Part shown: piece by piece, positions 1 to 8,101 of the stretch
Layout: the number at the start of each line of letters is the position of its first letter
Numbering within the stretch: position 1 is the first letter of the stretch
Source of the DNA: Pseudomonas sp. UBA1879
GTDB lineage: Bacteria > Pseudomonadota > Gammaproteobacteria > Pseudomonadales > Pseudomonadaceae
NCBI RefSeq assembly: GCF_002338065.1
Contig: NZ_DDHJ01000015.1
Span: 320,271 to 384,270, forward strand
Direction: 5' to 3'
DNA: 64,000 bases
Made by a program: the position numbers and the translations under genes
The notes under the pieces: model-generated
The model's input: only the letters and a program-made list of their open reading frames with translations
The model's database searches: none
Told to the model about the DNA's origin: nothing

Positions 1-149
1 AACTTGACCTTGTCCCGAGCCGAATAAACCCGCTCCAGCCCACGCCGTTCGGGGCTGAGCATGCCTTGTTCTTCGTAGAAGCGGATCGTGCGCGTGGTGA
101 TGTCCAGTTCGCGTGCAAGGTCGGAGATGCTGTAGGTCGGGTGATTCAT
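1..149 (-). CDS. liuR: MerR-family regulator, LiuR-like (5' part only)
   Basis: Only the first 49 or so codons are inside the window; the gene runs off the left edge. The translation starts MNHPTYSISDLARELDITT, continues through a typical MerR helix-turn-helix (TRTIRFYEEQGML) and reaches YSARDKVK at the edge. This matches the N-terminus of LiuR, the MerR-type regulator of leucine/isovalerate catabolism in proteobacteria (family knowledge). LiuR normally stands divergent from, or at the head of, the liu genes for isovaleryl-CoA degradation, which would lie to the left and cannot be seen here. The start ATG is at 149-147. A perfect palindrome 45 bp upstream (194-211) is the expected operator. 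The symbol is inferred from the N-terminus alone. Confidence 0.7.
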   Translation of the reverse strand, partial: MNHPTYSISDLARELDITTRTIRFYEEQGMLSPERRGLERVYSARDKVK

Positions 150-193
150 GGCGGGGCTCGAACGAGAATAGCGTCCGGCTAACGTACGGGCAG

Positions 194-211
194 CTTGACG
201 TAAACGTCAAG
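194..211. promoter_or_regulatory. LiuR-type palindromic operator
   Basis: CTTGACGT and ACGTCAAG form a perfect 8-bp inverted repeat around two A residues. It lies 45 bp upstream of the MerR/LiuR-like start codon. MerR regulators bind such dyads within promoters, and palindromes with an ACGT core have been described for LiuR. Autoregulation is the simplest reading. Whether it also serves a rightward promoter is unclear, because the next gene on the right (LysR, minus strand) ends at 492. Confidence 0.55.
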
Positions 212-349
212 CGGTCAAACGCGCTGCATCGGACCTGCTGGAGATTCTAGGTTGGCTGGCAAACCGCATGCGTCCCATCACAGCCCGCAGCAAGGTGGCT
301 CCGGCAAGGTCATGCATCGGTCATCAAATCTGCGACCGACGTCGTACCC

Positions 350-437
350 TGTAGGAGCCGGCTTGCTGGCGAAGACGGTGGTTCGGCCACTGATGGGCTG
401 TCCGGAATGACCCTTCCGCCAGCAAGCCGTCTCCCAC
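350..437. repeat. Pseudomonas intergenic palindromic repeat
   Basis: The element starts gtaggagccggcttgctggc and ends with an inverted counterpart, cgccagcaagccgtctccca. It can fold into a long imperfect hairpin of about 88 nt between the convergent flank of the LysR gene and the LiuR-like promoter. This is the common GAGC-CTTGCT class of Pseudomonas intergenic repeats; close relatives recur at five other gene ends in this window. Nothing else was recognised in 212-491. Confidence 0.6.
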
Positions 438-491
438 CGTTATAGATCTCTATTTAGCCTGAAAAAAATGTAGTAACTCACTGATGCTCGG

Positions 492-1439
492 TCATTTAAC
501 TGCCACTTCAAGTTCTTTCTCAAGTTTGCGCTCCTGAGCAATGACCAATTGGCACAGCTCAATGATCTGCTCGCGCATCCAGCGGTTCGCCGGGTCCTGA
601 TCGGTGCTTTCGTGCCAGTAGAGGTGCGTTTCCACGCTGGGCACATCGTTCACGGGCAGGTGCACAAAATGCAGGTCGTTACGCCGAGCGAAGCGTTCGG
701 GTACGGTCATGACCATGTCGGTCTGCTGCAGCACCTGAGACGCCATCAAATAATGCTGCGAGCGCAGGGCAATCTTGCGCTGGATGCCCATTTTCCCCAG
801 TGCCAAGTCAACGTAACCCAGCCCGCTGCGGCGACTGGAGATGTGGATATGGGCCACTGAGAGGTAATCATCCAGTGCGATAGCGCCTTTGTTCGCTAAC
901 GGGTGTCCTTTGCGCATAGCACAGACGTAGCTGTCTTCCATCAGCTTGACGTGACGCACCTGAGGGTCAGTGTTCAGCGGCGCGTCTACGGCGAAGTCCA
1001 GTCGACCGGCCGCCAGTTCTTTGGTGGTTTCCCGGCGTTTGGACAGAAAGCTTTCGATGGTCACGGCCGGGGCCAGACGGCGCAGGCGTTGAAACAGGGC
1101 AGGCAGAATGATCGCTTCGGTCAGGTCCGTCATGCTGATGCGGTAGTTCTTGTTCGCCTGCTGTGGGTTGAAAATCCGGCTCTCTTGCACGGACACCCGC
1201 AGCAGCGCTAACGCGTTGCGTACCGGACCGATGATGTTCTGAGCCATCGGCGTCGGCACCATGCCTTGGGCGGTCCGGACGAACAGCGGGTCGTTGAAGG
1301 TTTCCCGCAGGCGGGCCAGCGCGTTGGACACAGCAGGTTGAGTGATGCCGACGATCTGGCCGGCGCGGGTCAGGTTGGCCTCGGTGTAGATAGCGTCAAA
1401 GACAATAAAGAGGTTGAGATCGACCTTGGTCAAATTCAT
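492..1439 (-). CDS. LysR-family transcriptional regulator (NodD/LeuO-like)
   Basis: A 315-residue LysR regulator. The N-terminal winged helix-turn-helix spans about residues 3-62 (FDAIYTEANLTRAGQIV, ITQPAVSNALARLR, DPLFVRT), followed by a LysR substrate-binding domain. The frame opens further upstream at 1499, but ATG 1439 begins the conserved MNLTKVDLNLF start, gives the usual family length, and has GAGG 9 nt ahead. It is divergent from an acyl-CoA dehydrogenase across 169 bp, the classic LysR-target layout, so it probably controls that gene in response to an acyl or aromatic effector (inference). Effector and exact orthologue are unknown. Confidence 0.88.
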   Translation of the reverse strand: MNLTKVDLNLFIVFDAIYTEANLTRAGQIVGITQPAVSNALARLRETFNDPLFVRTAQGMVPTPMAQNIIGPVRNALALLRVSVQESRIFNPQQANKNYRISMTDLTEAIILPALFQRLRRLAPAVTIESFLSKRRETTKELAAGRLDFAVDAPLNTDPQVRHVKLMEDSYVCAMRKGHPLANKGAIALDDYLSVAHIHISSRRSGLGYVDLALGKMGIQRKIALRSQHYLMASQVLQQTDMVMTVPERFARRNDLHFVHLPVNDVPSVETHLYWHESTDQDPANRWMREQIIELCQLVIAQERKLEKELEVAVK

Positions 1440-1608
1440 TGCGACGCGCCTCACGCTGCTTTTGGAGTTGGGACTTTCGTGCAGAAACGCGCCGATCATA
1501 TATCAGTGATGAATGTTTATACACGCCGAGAATAGGTTAGATAAATGAAGAGCCGTGATCTAGCATCGCATTCATGTCTTGTAACACCTCTTCAGAAGGT
1601 AGCTGCCC

Positions 1609-2841
1609 ATGGATTTCGCTTACTCCTCCAAAGTCCAGGAACTGCGCGAGCGCGTCACGGCGTTCATGGACGCCCACGTGTATCCCGCTGAGCCGGTGTT
1701 CGAGCGCCAAGTGGCGGAAGGGGATCGCTGGCAGCCCACGGCGATCATGGAGGTGCTGAAAAACAAGGCCAAAGCCGAAGGACTGTGGAACCTGTTCCTG
1801 CCTGAATCGGAACTGGGTGCCGGCCTGACCAATCTGGAATACGCGCCACTGGCGGAAATCATGGGCCGTTCGCTGCTGGGCCCCGAGCCGTTCAACTGTT
1901 CAGCGCCGGACACCGGCAACATGGAGGTGTTGGTGCGTTACGCCAATGAAGCCCAAAAGCAGCAGTGGCTCGAACCGCTGCTGCGTGGCGAAATCCGCTC
2001 GGCATTCGCCATGACCGAACCTGACGTTGCCTCTTCGGACGCCACCAACATGGCCGCCCGTGCGGTCCGCGACGGCGACGAGTGGGTCATCAATGGCCGC
2101 AAATGGTGGACCTCCGGCGCCTGCGATCCGCGTTGCAAAATCATGATCTTCATGGGACTGAGCAATCCCGACGGGCCGCGGCACCAGCAGCACTCGATGA
2201 TTCTGGTGCCCACCGACGCCCCGGGGGTGAAGATCGTCCGCCCGCTGCCGGTGTTCGGCTACGACGACGCCCCCCATGGTCACGCCGAAGTGCTGTTTGA
2301 AAACGTGCGTGTGCCGTACGAAAACGTTCTGCTGGGCGAAGGACGCGGCTTCGAAATCGCCCAAGGCCGGCTGGGTCCGGGCCGGATTCACCACTGCATG
2401 CGCTCGATCGGTATGGCCGAGCGCGCCCTGGAGCTGATGTGCAAGCGCTCGGTGCAGCGCACGGCGTTCGGGCGTCCGCTGGCCCGGCTGGGTGGCAACA
2501 TCGACAAGATCGCTGACTCGCGCATGGAAATTGACATGGCGCGGCTGCTGACCCTCAAGGCCGCGTACATGATGGACACCGTCGGCAACAAAGTGGCGAA
2601 GAGTGAAATCGCGCAGATCAAGGTCGTGGCGCCAAATGTTGCGTTGCGGGTCATCGACCGCGCGATCCAGATTCACGGCGGAGCAGGGGTGTCCGGTGAT
2701 TTCCCGCTGGCCTACATGTACGCGATGCAACGCACCTTGCGTCTGGCGGACGGCCCGGATGAGGTGCATCGAGCGGCCATCGGGAAGTTTGAAATCGGCA
2801 AATATGTGCCGAAGGACATGATGCGCAGCGAGCATCGTTGA
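1609..2841 (+). CDS. Acyl-CoA dehydrogenase (ACAD10/11-like)
   Basis: A 410-residue soluble flavoprotein expected to introduce the alpha,beta double bond into an acyl-CoA, passing electrons to ETF. The N-terminal helical domain covers roughly residues 1-125. The FAD-contacting segment FAMTEPDVASSD is at 133-144 and the beta-domain continues to about 240. The C-terminal helical domain holds FGRPL (287-291), QIHGGAG (354-360) and DGPDEVHR (381-388), all hallmarks of the ACAD family. The sequence resembles the ACAD10/ACAD11 branch, which prefers long or unusual acyl chains, but the substrate cannot be read from the sequence. The gene stands alone, divergent from a LysR regulator. The next 260 bp hold only a repeat. 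Confidence 0.92.
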   Translation: MDFAYSSKVQELRERVTAFMDAHVYPAEPVFERQVAEGDRWQPTAIMEVLKNKAKAEGLWNLFLPESELGAGLTNLEYAPLAEIMGRSLLGPEPFNCSAPDTGNMEVLVRYANEAQKQQWLEPLLRGEIRSAFAMTEPDVASSDATNMAARAVRDGDEWVINGRKWWTSGACDPRCKIMIFMGLSNPDGPRHQQHSMILVPTDAPGVKIVRPLPVFGYDDAPHGHAEVLFENVRVPYENVLLGEGRGFEIAQGRLGPGRIHHCMRSIGMAERALELMCKRSVQRTAFGRPLARLGGNIDKIADSRMEIDMARLLTLKAAYMMDTVGNKVAKSEIAQIKVVAPNVALRVIDRAIQIHGGAGVSGDFPLAYMYAMQRTLRLADGPDEVHRAAIGKFEIGKYVPKDMMRSEHR

Positions 2842-2902
2842 TTCGCCGCCGCGCAGGGACAGTGTCATCAAACGGTCCTGAGCTAACGCGCGCCCAGTTG
2901 AG

Positions 2903-2993
2903 GTAGGGAGCTTGCTCACGAAGGCGTCGTGTCGGGCGATTGCGATGGGGCTGAACGGCCCCCGCCGTGAGCAGGCTTGTTCTTACAGGCGCG
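2903..2993. repeat. Pseudomonas intergenic palindromic repeat (GAGCTTGCTC class)
   Basis: Left arm ggtagggagcttgctcacga and right arm cgtgagcaggcttgttctta surround a shorter internal inverted repeat. It sits between the ends of the acyl-CoA dehydrogenase gene and the convergent PstS/OmpA gene, where it may act as a two-way terminator. It belongs to the same class as the elements near 11.8, 27.1, 39.4 and 50.7 kb. Confidence 0.6.
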
Positions 2994-3101
2994 CCGAGTC
3001 GCCGCGAATTATCCGGCCTGGAGCGCAATCCCCGCTGGACGCGAGTTCATTCGCGAATCGGTGGTACCGGCAGCGGCGTTCCAGCCGTCCACAGCGTTCC
3101 G

Positions 3102-4457
3102 CTACTGCACCCATACCTCGACCCTGCGGTTCTTGATGCGACCTTCGTCAGCATCGTTGGCCGCCACGGGCAGTTCATCGCCGAAACCCTGCACATCGCG
3201 CAGGATGACGTCGTGCTTCAGCAGCTCCCTGCGCACCGCCATCGCCCGCAATCGGGACAATAACTGCGCCCGTGCCGGGTCGCTTTTCGCATCGCCAAAC
3301 CCCACCAGTGTCACGCGCTGATTCAGCTTGTCCTGGGTTTTCAGGTAATCCACCACGCGCCTGATGTCTTGACGGGCCTTGGCATCCAGCGTGGCGCTGC
3401 CCTGGGTGAAGCGAAAATTCACCGATAGCCGCTCGGCTTCCCGGGTCAGGTTCTGGTATGTCGCTGGCATTTCCGAGGTGGCCCGGACTTTCACAGCCTG
3501 TATGGTCTGCGCCACGAAACCGTTCTGCGCCACGACGGACTGGCCCTGAGGGCTCTGAGCGAAGCGCACCAGCGCCTTGGCCCAGCGCTGATTCGAGCCG
3601 GGAGGGAGATAAAAGTACAGCCTCCGGGACAGGGGGTAGTCCTCGGTGGCAATCAAGCTGGAGGTGGGCAGCATCGGTCGGGACTCGCCGTCGATGATTG
3701 CCACTGCGCGACTGTGACGCACATACGGCAGACCGATAAACCCGATGCCCTGGCGATCCTGGCTGACCTCATCAGACAGCGCTTCGCTGGACTCGAACCG
3801 TTTCGCGTTCGGTGCCAGCGACCGGGCCCATTTGCCCAGCACCAGCTCGTTGAAGGTGTCGAACGTGCCGGATTGCTGATCGCGTGCGTAAAGATGAATG
3901 GCGCCGCCGGTGCCGCCCAGCGCCTCCCAATCGTGAATTTCCCCGGAAAACACCTTGGCCAGTTGGGTGATGCTCAGCTCGCGGAGGGGATTGGCCGGAT
4001 GCAGGATCACCGCCACGCCATCGATGGCGATGACCTGTTCGGCGTTGTGATTCCGCAGATCGCCCAAGGCGGCCAAATCGCTGACCTCGGCGTTCTTGAT
4101 GGCGCGGGAAGAGGCCGCAAGGTCGGCTTGGCCGTTTTTCAAAGCGGCGAAGCCGGTGCTCGATCCATGAGCCGCAACGTCGATGCTCACGCTCTGACCT
4201 GACGGCAGCTGCCCGACGATGCGCACTTCATTGCTCTGTGCACCGGGGAGTTGTTGAATCTGCTGGGCGCCCTGTTGGGCCAGCAACCCTGCCACCAACG
4301 CCGGGCCTAGCTGCGCCCCAATGGTGTTTGAGCCTTGAATGCGTAGCACAGGCGCCCCGTTTTCCGGCAGAGGCAATTGCGCAGAGCGGGTGGAAAGAGG
4401 GGCCAGTGACGTCAGAAAGGTGAGAAAGAGAGGCAGGAAACGTCGGGCGCGCTGCAT
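3102..4457 (-). CDS. PstS-like phosphate-binding domain fused to OmpA domain
   Basis: About 451 residues. A signal peptide (MQRARRFLPLFLTFLTSLAP, cleaved after about residue 26) leads into a type-2 periplasmic binding domain with the PstS-like motif RIQGSNTIG at 39-47 and later SGTFDTFNELVLGKW. An OmpA/MotB peptidoglycan-binding domain occupies the C-terminal quarter (VNFRFTQGSATLD through RIKNRRVEVWV). The protein is therefore a periplasmic or cell-wall-tethered ligand-binding protein, likely for phosphate. Upstream in-frame starts exist at 4508 and 4466. ATG 4457 is preferred because it opens directly on the signal peptide, has AAGAAG 9 nt ahead, and leaves a candidate PHO box about 50 bp upstream. 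No permease genes are adjacent. Confidence 0.85.
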   Translation of the reverse strand: MQRARRFLPLFLTFLTSLAPLSTRSAQLPLPENGAPVLRIQGSNTIGAQLGPALVAGLLAQQGAQQIQQLPGAQSNEVRIVGQLPSGQSVSIDVAAHGSSTGFAALKNGQADLAASSRAIKNAEVSDLAALGDLRNHNAEQVIAIDGVAVILHPANPLRELSITQLAKVFSGEIHDWEALGGTGGAIHLYARDQQSGTFDTFNELVLGKWARSLAPNAKRFESSEALSDEVSQDRQGIGFIGLPYVRHSRAVAIIDGESRPMLPTSSLIATEDYPLSRRLYFYLPPGSNQRWAKALVRFAQSPQGQSVVAQNGFVAQTIQAVKVRATSEMPATYQNLTREAERLSVNFRFTQGSATLDAKARQDIRRVVDYLKTQDKLNQRVTLVGFGDAKSDPARAQLLSRLRAMAVRRELLKHDVILRDVQGFGDELPVAANDADEGRIKNRRVEVWVQ

Positions 4458-4506
4458 GTGCGGCATCTTCTTATGGCCAGGAGTGGCCGGAGAATAAGAC
4501 AGCCGC

Positions 4507-4524
4507 ATTACCGCAATGTGACAA
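4507..4524 (-). promoter_or_regulatory. Candidate PHO box
   Basis: Read on the minus strand, TTGTCAC-ATTG-CGGTAAT aligns with the PhoB consensus of two CTGTCAT heptamers four bases apart, with 10 of 14 repeat positions matching. It ends 50 bp before the preferred start of the PstS-like/OmpA gene, a sensible distance. The match is imperfect, and the assignment leans on the gene being a PstS-like protein. Confidence 0.35.
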
Positions 4525-4609
4525 GTGTTTCACGGGGGGCGTGGCTGATGGCCGAGCATCTGACGCTGCTCAGCCGCTCAGCCACAACCCACCGGGAGGG
4601 GGTTCGCCA

Positions 4610-5422
4610 TCAGCTCAATTCAAGCCAGATCGGCGCATGATCCGACGGTTTTTCCATCGCACGCAGGTCGTAATCCACGCCTGCTGCCAGGATGCGCGGC
4701 TGCAGTCCATGGGACGCGAGAATCAGATCGATGCGCAGCCCGCGCTTGGGCTCGTCCTCGAAACCGCGGCTGCGGTAGTCGAACCAGCTGAACTGATCGA
4801 CCACTTCCGGATAGAGATGACGGAAGCTGTCCACCAGGCCCCAGTTTTTCAGCTTGGCCATCCACTCGCGTTCTTCTGGCAGGAAGCTGCACTTGCCAGT
4901 CTTCAGCCAGCGCTTGGCATTGTCCGGGCCAATGCCGATGTCGCTGTCTTCCGGGGAAATGTTCACGTCGCCCATGACCACCAATGGCTGGTCGTTGCTG
5001 AAACGGGTTTCCAGCAAATGCTGCAGGTCGGCATAAAACTTGGTCTTGGCCGGGAATTTGGTCGGATGATCGCGGCTCTCGCCCTGTGGGAAATAGCCGT
5101 TCATGACCGTCACCGGCTGGCCATTGCGGTCTGCGAACGTGCCCCAGATGAACCGGCGTTGAGCCTCTTCGTCATCGGTTTCGAAGCCTTTATGGATCAA
5201 CAGTGGCGGCTGGCGTGAGAGCAGGGCGACACCGTAGTGACCTTTCTGCCCGTGGAAATGCACGTGATACCCCAGCGCTTCGATTTCCGCCTGGGGGAAC
5301 TGATCATCCGAGACCTTGGTTTCCTGCAGGCCGATGACGTCGGGCTGATGCTTTTCAATCAATGCCGCCAGTTGATGCGGGCGGGCCCGCAGGCCGTTGA
5401 TGTTGAAAGACACAATTTTCAT
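4610..5422 (-). CDS. xthA: Exodeoxyribonuclease III
   Basis: A 270-residue enzyme of the EEP (endonuclease/exonuclease/phosphatase) superfamily. Exonuclease III cuts at abasic sites and degrades the 3' strand of duplex DNA in base-excision repair. Metal- and catalysis-related residues are all visible: E34 in LQETK, Y110 in NGYFPQGE, D152 and N154 in MGDVNISP, D232 in RIDLIL, and D261-H262 in SDHAPIW. Length matches the E. coli protein (268 residues). ATG 5422 begins the canonical MKIVSFNINGLRAR; an earlier in-frame ATG at 5440 adds six unconserved residues. It is divergent from the acetyltransferase gene at 5653 with 230 bp between. Confidence 0.96.
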   Translation of the reverse strand: MKIVSFNINGLRARPHQLAALIEKHQPDVIGLQETKVSDDQFPQAEIEALGYHVHFHGQKGHYGVALLSRQPPLLIHKGFETDDEEAQRRFIWGTFADRNGQPVTVMNGYFPQGESRDHPTKFPAKTKFYADLQHLLETRFSNDQPLVVMGDVNISPEDSDIGIGPDNAKRWLKTGKCSFLPEEREWMAKLKNWGLVDSFRHLYPEVVDQFSWFDYRSRGFEDEPKRGLRIDLILASHGLQPRILAAGVDYDLRAMEKPSDHAPIWLELS

Positions 5423-5652
5423 AGACGGCAGTCCTGGCAAAAATCAAACAGCGATGCTAGCCGACCTGTTCGGCGACGGCCAGCGCCCGCGCAGAATCTC
5501 GCGTCTGAAGTGGACTGCTACGCTGTGGGAAAGCCCTGAAGAATTCGCCGGAACTGTCGTCTGCGGCCAAGACTCGAAATCCCGACAGTACGAAGCTGAC
5601 ACCTCGAACCTGGCCACACGCGTCAGGTCGCCATCGAAAGGGACACGATCAC

Positions 5653-6303
5653 ATGCCTGAATCTGCGAACGCACAGCCTGACATCCGCCAACTGGACAGC
5701 GGCTATTCAAGGGAGTCTCGCTCGCTGCTGTATCAGGCCTATCGCCATGAGCCGAGTTTTGCTTACCTCTTCGAGTCCGGACGCTCCGGTTACGAACAAC
5801 GCGTGCGCGCAACCATTCGCGAGTTGGTGAAGCAGCATTTTCTGCAGGACATGCCGGCGTTGGGGCTGTTCGTCGACGATCGTTTGGTGGGCGTGGCGCT
5901 GATCGCGCCACCCCAACGCCGCCTGGGCATTACCGAAAGCTGGGCGTGGCGGCTGCGCATGGTGATGAGCACCGGTTTGCGCTGCACCCAGCGCTATCTT
6001 GAGTATTACCAGGCCGTGTTGGCGTGCTTGCCTTCGGATGCCGTGCATGTGCTGCCGCTGTTCGCCGTCCACCCGGATTTCCAGGGTCAGCACTACGGCG
6101 AACAGCTGTTACAAGCCCTGCATGACTGGTGCGCGGTGGATGAACATTCCCAGGGCATCGTCCTCGACACCGGAAACGGCCACTATTTGGAGTTCTATAA
6201 AAGACAGGGCTACGAGGAAATCGGCGAAGTTGCTGTAGGACCTGTTCGCGAGCATGTATTTTTTCATCCAAACCCTCAGGTTTCATTGGGTTCCATGGCG
6301 TGA
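5653..6303 (+). CDS. GNAT-family N-acetyltransferase
   Basis: A 216-residue protein with a GCN5-related acetyltransferase fold. The acetyl-CoA pyrophosphate-binding motif A is LPLFAVHPDFQGQHYGEQLL, with the Q/RxxGxG/A-type loop QGQHYG at 144-149. Near the C-terminus, YLEFYKRQGYEEIGEV is the usual beta6/beta7 motif B region. The start ATG follows AAGGGA 8 nt upstream. It precedes tamA by 67 bp on the same strand and could share its transcript. The acceptor substrate cannot be predicted. Confidence 0.85.
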   Translation: MPESANAQPDIRQLDSGYSRESRSLLYQAYRHEPSFAYLFESGRSGYEQRVRATIRELVKQHFLQDMPALGLFVDDRLVGVALIAPPQRRLGITESWAWRLRMVMSTGLRCTQRYLEYYQAVLACLPSDAVHVLPLFAVHPDFQGQHYGEQLLQALHDWCAVDEHSQGIVLDTGNGHYLEFYKRQGYEEIGEVAVGPVREHVFFHPNPQVSLGSMA

Positions 6304-6370
6304 AGGCCGACGTTTTCTCCCATTTCGCGGGTTTCAGCAGCACCCGCCGCTCGTGCTAGCATCCGCGCCT

Positions 6371-8101
6371 ATGAAGTGTTCCGTTCGATTCACCAGTGGT
6401 TTTCTCCTGATGTTGTCCAGCTGTGCGGCGCTTGCCGACGCCCAGTTGGAGGTTCGAGTCAAACCCGCAAATTCTGAGCTCAAGGCCAATATTGAAGGGT
6501 ACGTGGGCAGCCTCGGCGAGCGCGACGAGCAGGCCCTCGAGCGTTTCAGCGTGGGCGCCATCGAACAGGCCCGCAAAGCGGCGCAAGCGCTGGGCTACTA
6601 CCAGGCGCAGATCGATAGCGAGGTCAAACACGCCGACAAGGACCTGCACCTGGTCTTGAACGTGCAGCCCGGTGAGCCGGTGCACCTGCGTAACGTGACG
6701 GTACGCATCGAAGGTCCGGCCAGCCAACTCAAGGCGTTCAAGGTGCCCAAGAGCGATGCCTTGAAATCCGGGGCCGTGCTCAACCACGGTCACTACGAAG
6801 ACGCGAAGAAGCTGATCCAGAATCAAGCCGCGCGTTATGGCTTTTTCAACGGTCGGTTCGTCACCCAGCGGTTATCGGTCGACCCGCGTGCCGGGGTGGC
6901 TGATATCGATCTGGTCTACGACAGCGGGCCTCGCTTCATGCTGGGCAAGGTGACGTTCAGCGGCGACGCGCCCTTTGATGAGGACCTCTTGCGACGCATG
7001 GTGCCGTTCAAGGAAGACACGCCGTACGACTCCGAACTGATCGCCGACCTCAATCAAGCCATGCAGTCCAGCGGCTATTTCGAAGGCGTGCGCGTGGATG
7101 CATCGCCCACCGCCGCCCAATCGCAGATCATTCCGGTCGACGTGCAACTGCAAACCCGTAAACCCCGCACCATGGGCCTCGGTGTTGGCTATTCCACCGA
7201 CGTCGGCCCACGGGTGAAGGCCAACTGGACCCGGCACTGGGTCAATCCTCAAGGCCACAGCTATGGCATTGAATCGGAACTCTCGGCTCCTCGACAGAAC
7301 GTCGGGCTGTTCTATGACATTCCCTTGGACCCGCCGCTCACGGACAAACTGCGCTTCGCGGGGGGCTATCAGTACGAAGAGATCGCCGACACCGACAGTT
7401 TGAGCAAGTTGCTTACTGTCGGCCCCGAATGGCACAGCAAGTTGCCCAGCGGTTGGGAACGGGTCATCTCGCTCAAATGGCAGCGCGAAGAGTATCGGCT
7501 GGGCAATGACGAAGGGTTGAGTACCTTGCTGATGCCGGGCATCAGCTATTCCTACCTGCGCAGCGACAACCGCATCGACCCGCACAATGGCTATCGTCTT
7601 CAATTCGAGACCGAGGTGGCGAAAGAGGGGCTCGGGTCGGACGCCAATGTGCTGCACGGCACCGCACTGGTGAAAGGCTTGACCACGGTCGCGCAGAACC
7701 ACCGCTTTCTCGGCCGTTTACAGGTAGGCGGCACGGCCACCAATGGCTACAAATCGATTCCGCCTTCGCTGCGTTTTTTCGCCGGTGGCGATCAGAGCGT
7801 ACGCGGCTACGACTATCAGTCCCTGTCGCCGGAAAACGACGAAGGCGACAAGATCGGCGGGCGCTACATGATCGCCGGCAGCGCCGAATACCAGTATTCG
7901 ATCGCCGAGAAATGGCGCGTGGCGGCATTCGTCGATCAGGGCAATTCCTTCAACTCTCTGGATCTTCCCAGCCTGAAGACCGGGGTCGGCGTCGGCATCC
8001 GCTGGGTCTCGCCGGTAGGGCCGCTGCGCCTTGATCTCGCACATGCACTGGATGACGAGGGCGGCATTCGTCTGCACTTCTCGATGGGACCTGAACTGTG
8101 A
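6371..8101 (+). CDS. tamA: Translocation and assembly module subunit TamA
   Basis: A 576-residue outer-membrane protein of the Omp85/BamA superfamily. After a signal peptide (MKCSVRFTSGFLLMLSSCAA, cut near ALADA) come three POTRA-type repeats to about residue 260, then a 16-strand beta-barrel. The barrel carries the conserved L6 motif VRGYDY near residue 478 and a final strand ending LHFSMGPEL. With TamB it moves some autotransporters and other envelope components, and the system has also been linked to lipid transport between membranes. The frame is open upstream to 6254, overlapping the acetyltransferase gene; ATG 6371 is chosen because it opens on the signal peptide. Its stop codon overlaps the tamB start. 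Confidence 0.94.
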   Translation: MKCSVRFTSGFLLMLSSCAALADAQLEVRVKPANSELKANIEGYVGSLGERDEQALERFSVGAIEQARKAAQALGYYQAQIDSEVKHADKDLHLVLNVQPGEPVHLRNVTVRIEGPASQLKAFKVPKSDALKSGAVLNHGHYEDAKKLIQNQAARYGFFNGRFVTQRLSVDPRAGVADIDLVYDSGPRFMLGKVTFSGDAPFDEDLLRRMVPFKEDTPYDSELIADLNQAMQSSGYFEGVRVDASPTAAQSQIIPVDVQLQTRKPRTMGLGVGYSTDVGPRVKANWTRHWVNPQGHSYGIESELSAPRQNVGLFYDIPLDPPLTDKLRFAGGYQYEEIADTDSLSKLLTVGPEWHSKLPSGWERVISLKWQREEYRLGNDEGLSTLLMPGISYSYLRSDNRIDPHNGYRLQFETEVAKEGLGSDANVLHGTALVKGLTTVAQNHRFLGRLQVGGTATNGYKSIPPSLRFFAGGDQSVRGYDYQSLSPENDEGDKIGGRYMIAGSAEYQYSIAEKWRVAAFVDQGNSFNSLDLPSLKTGVGVGIRWVSPVGPLRLDLAHALDDEGGIRLHFSMGPEL

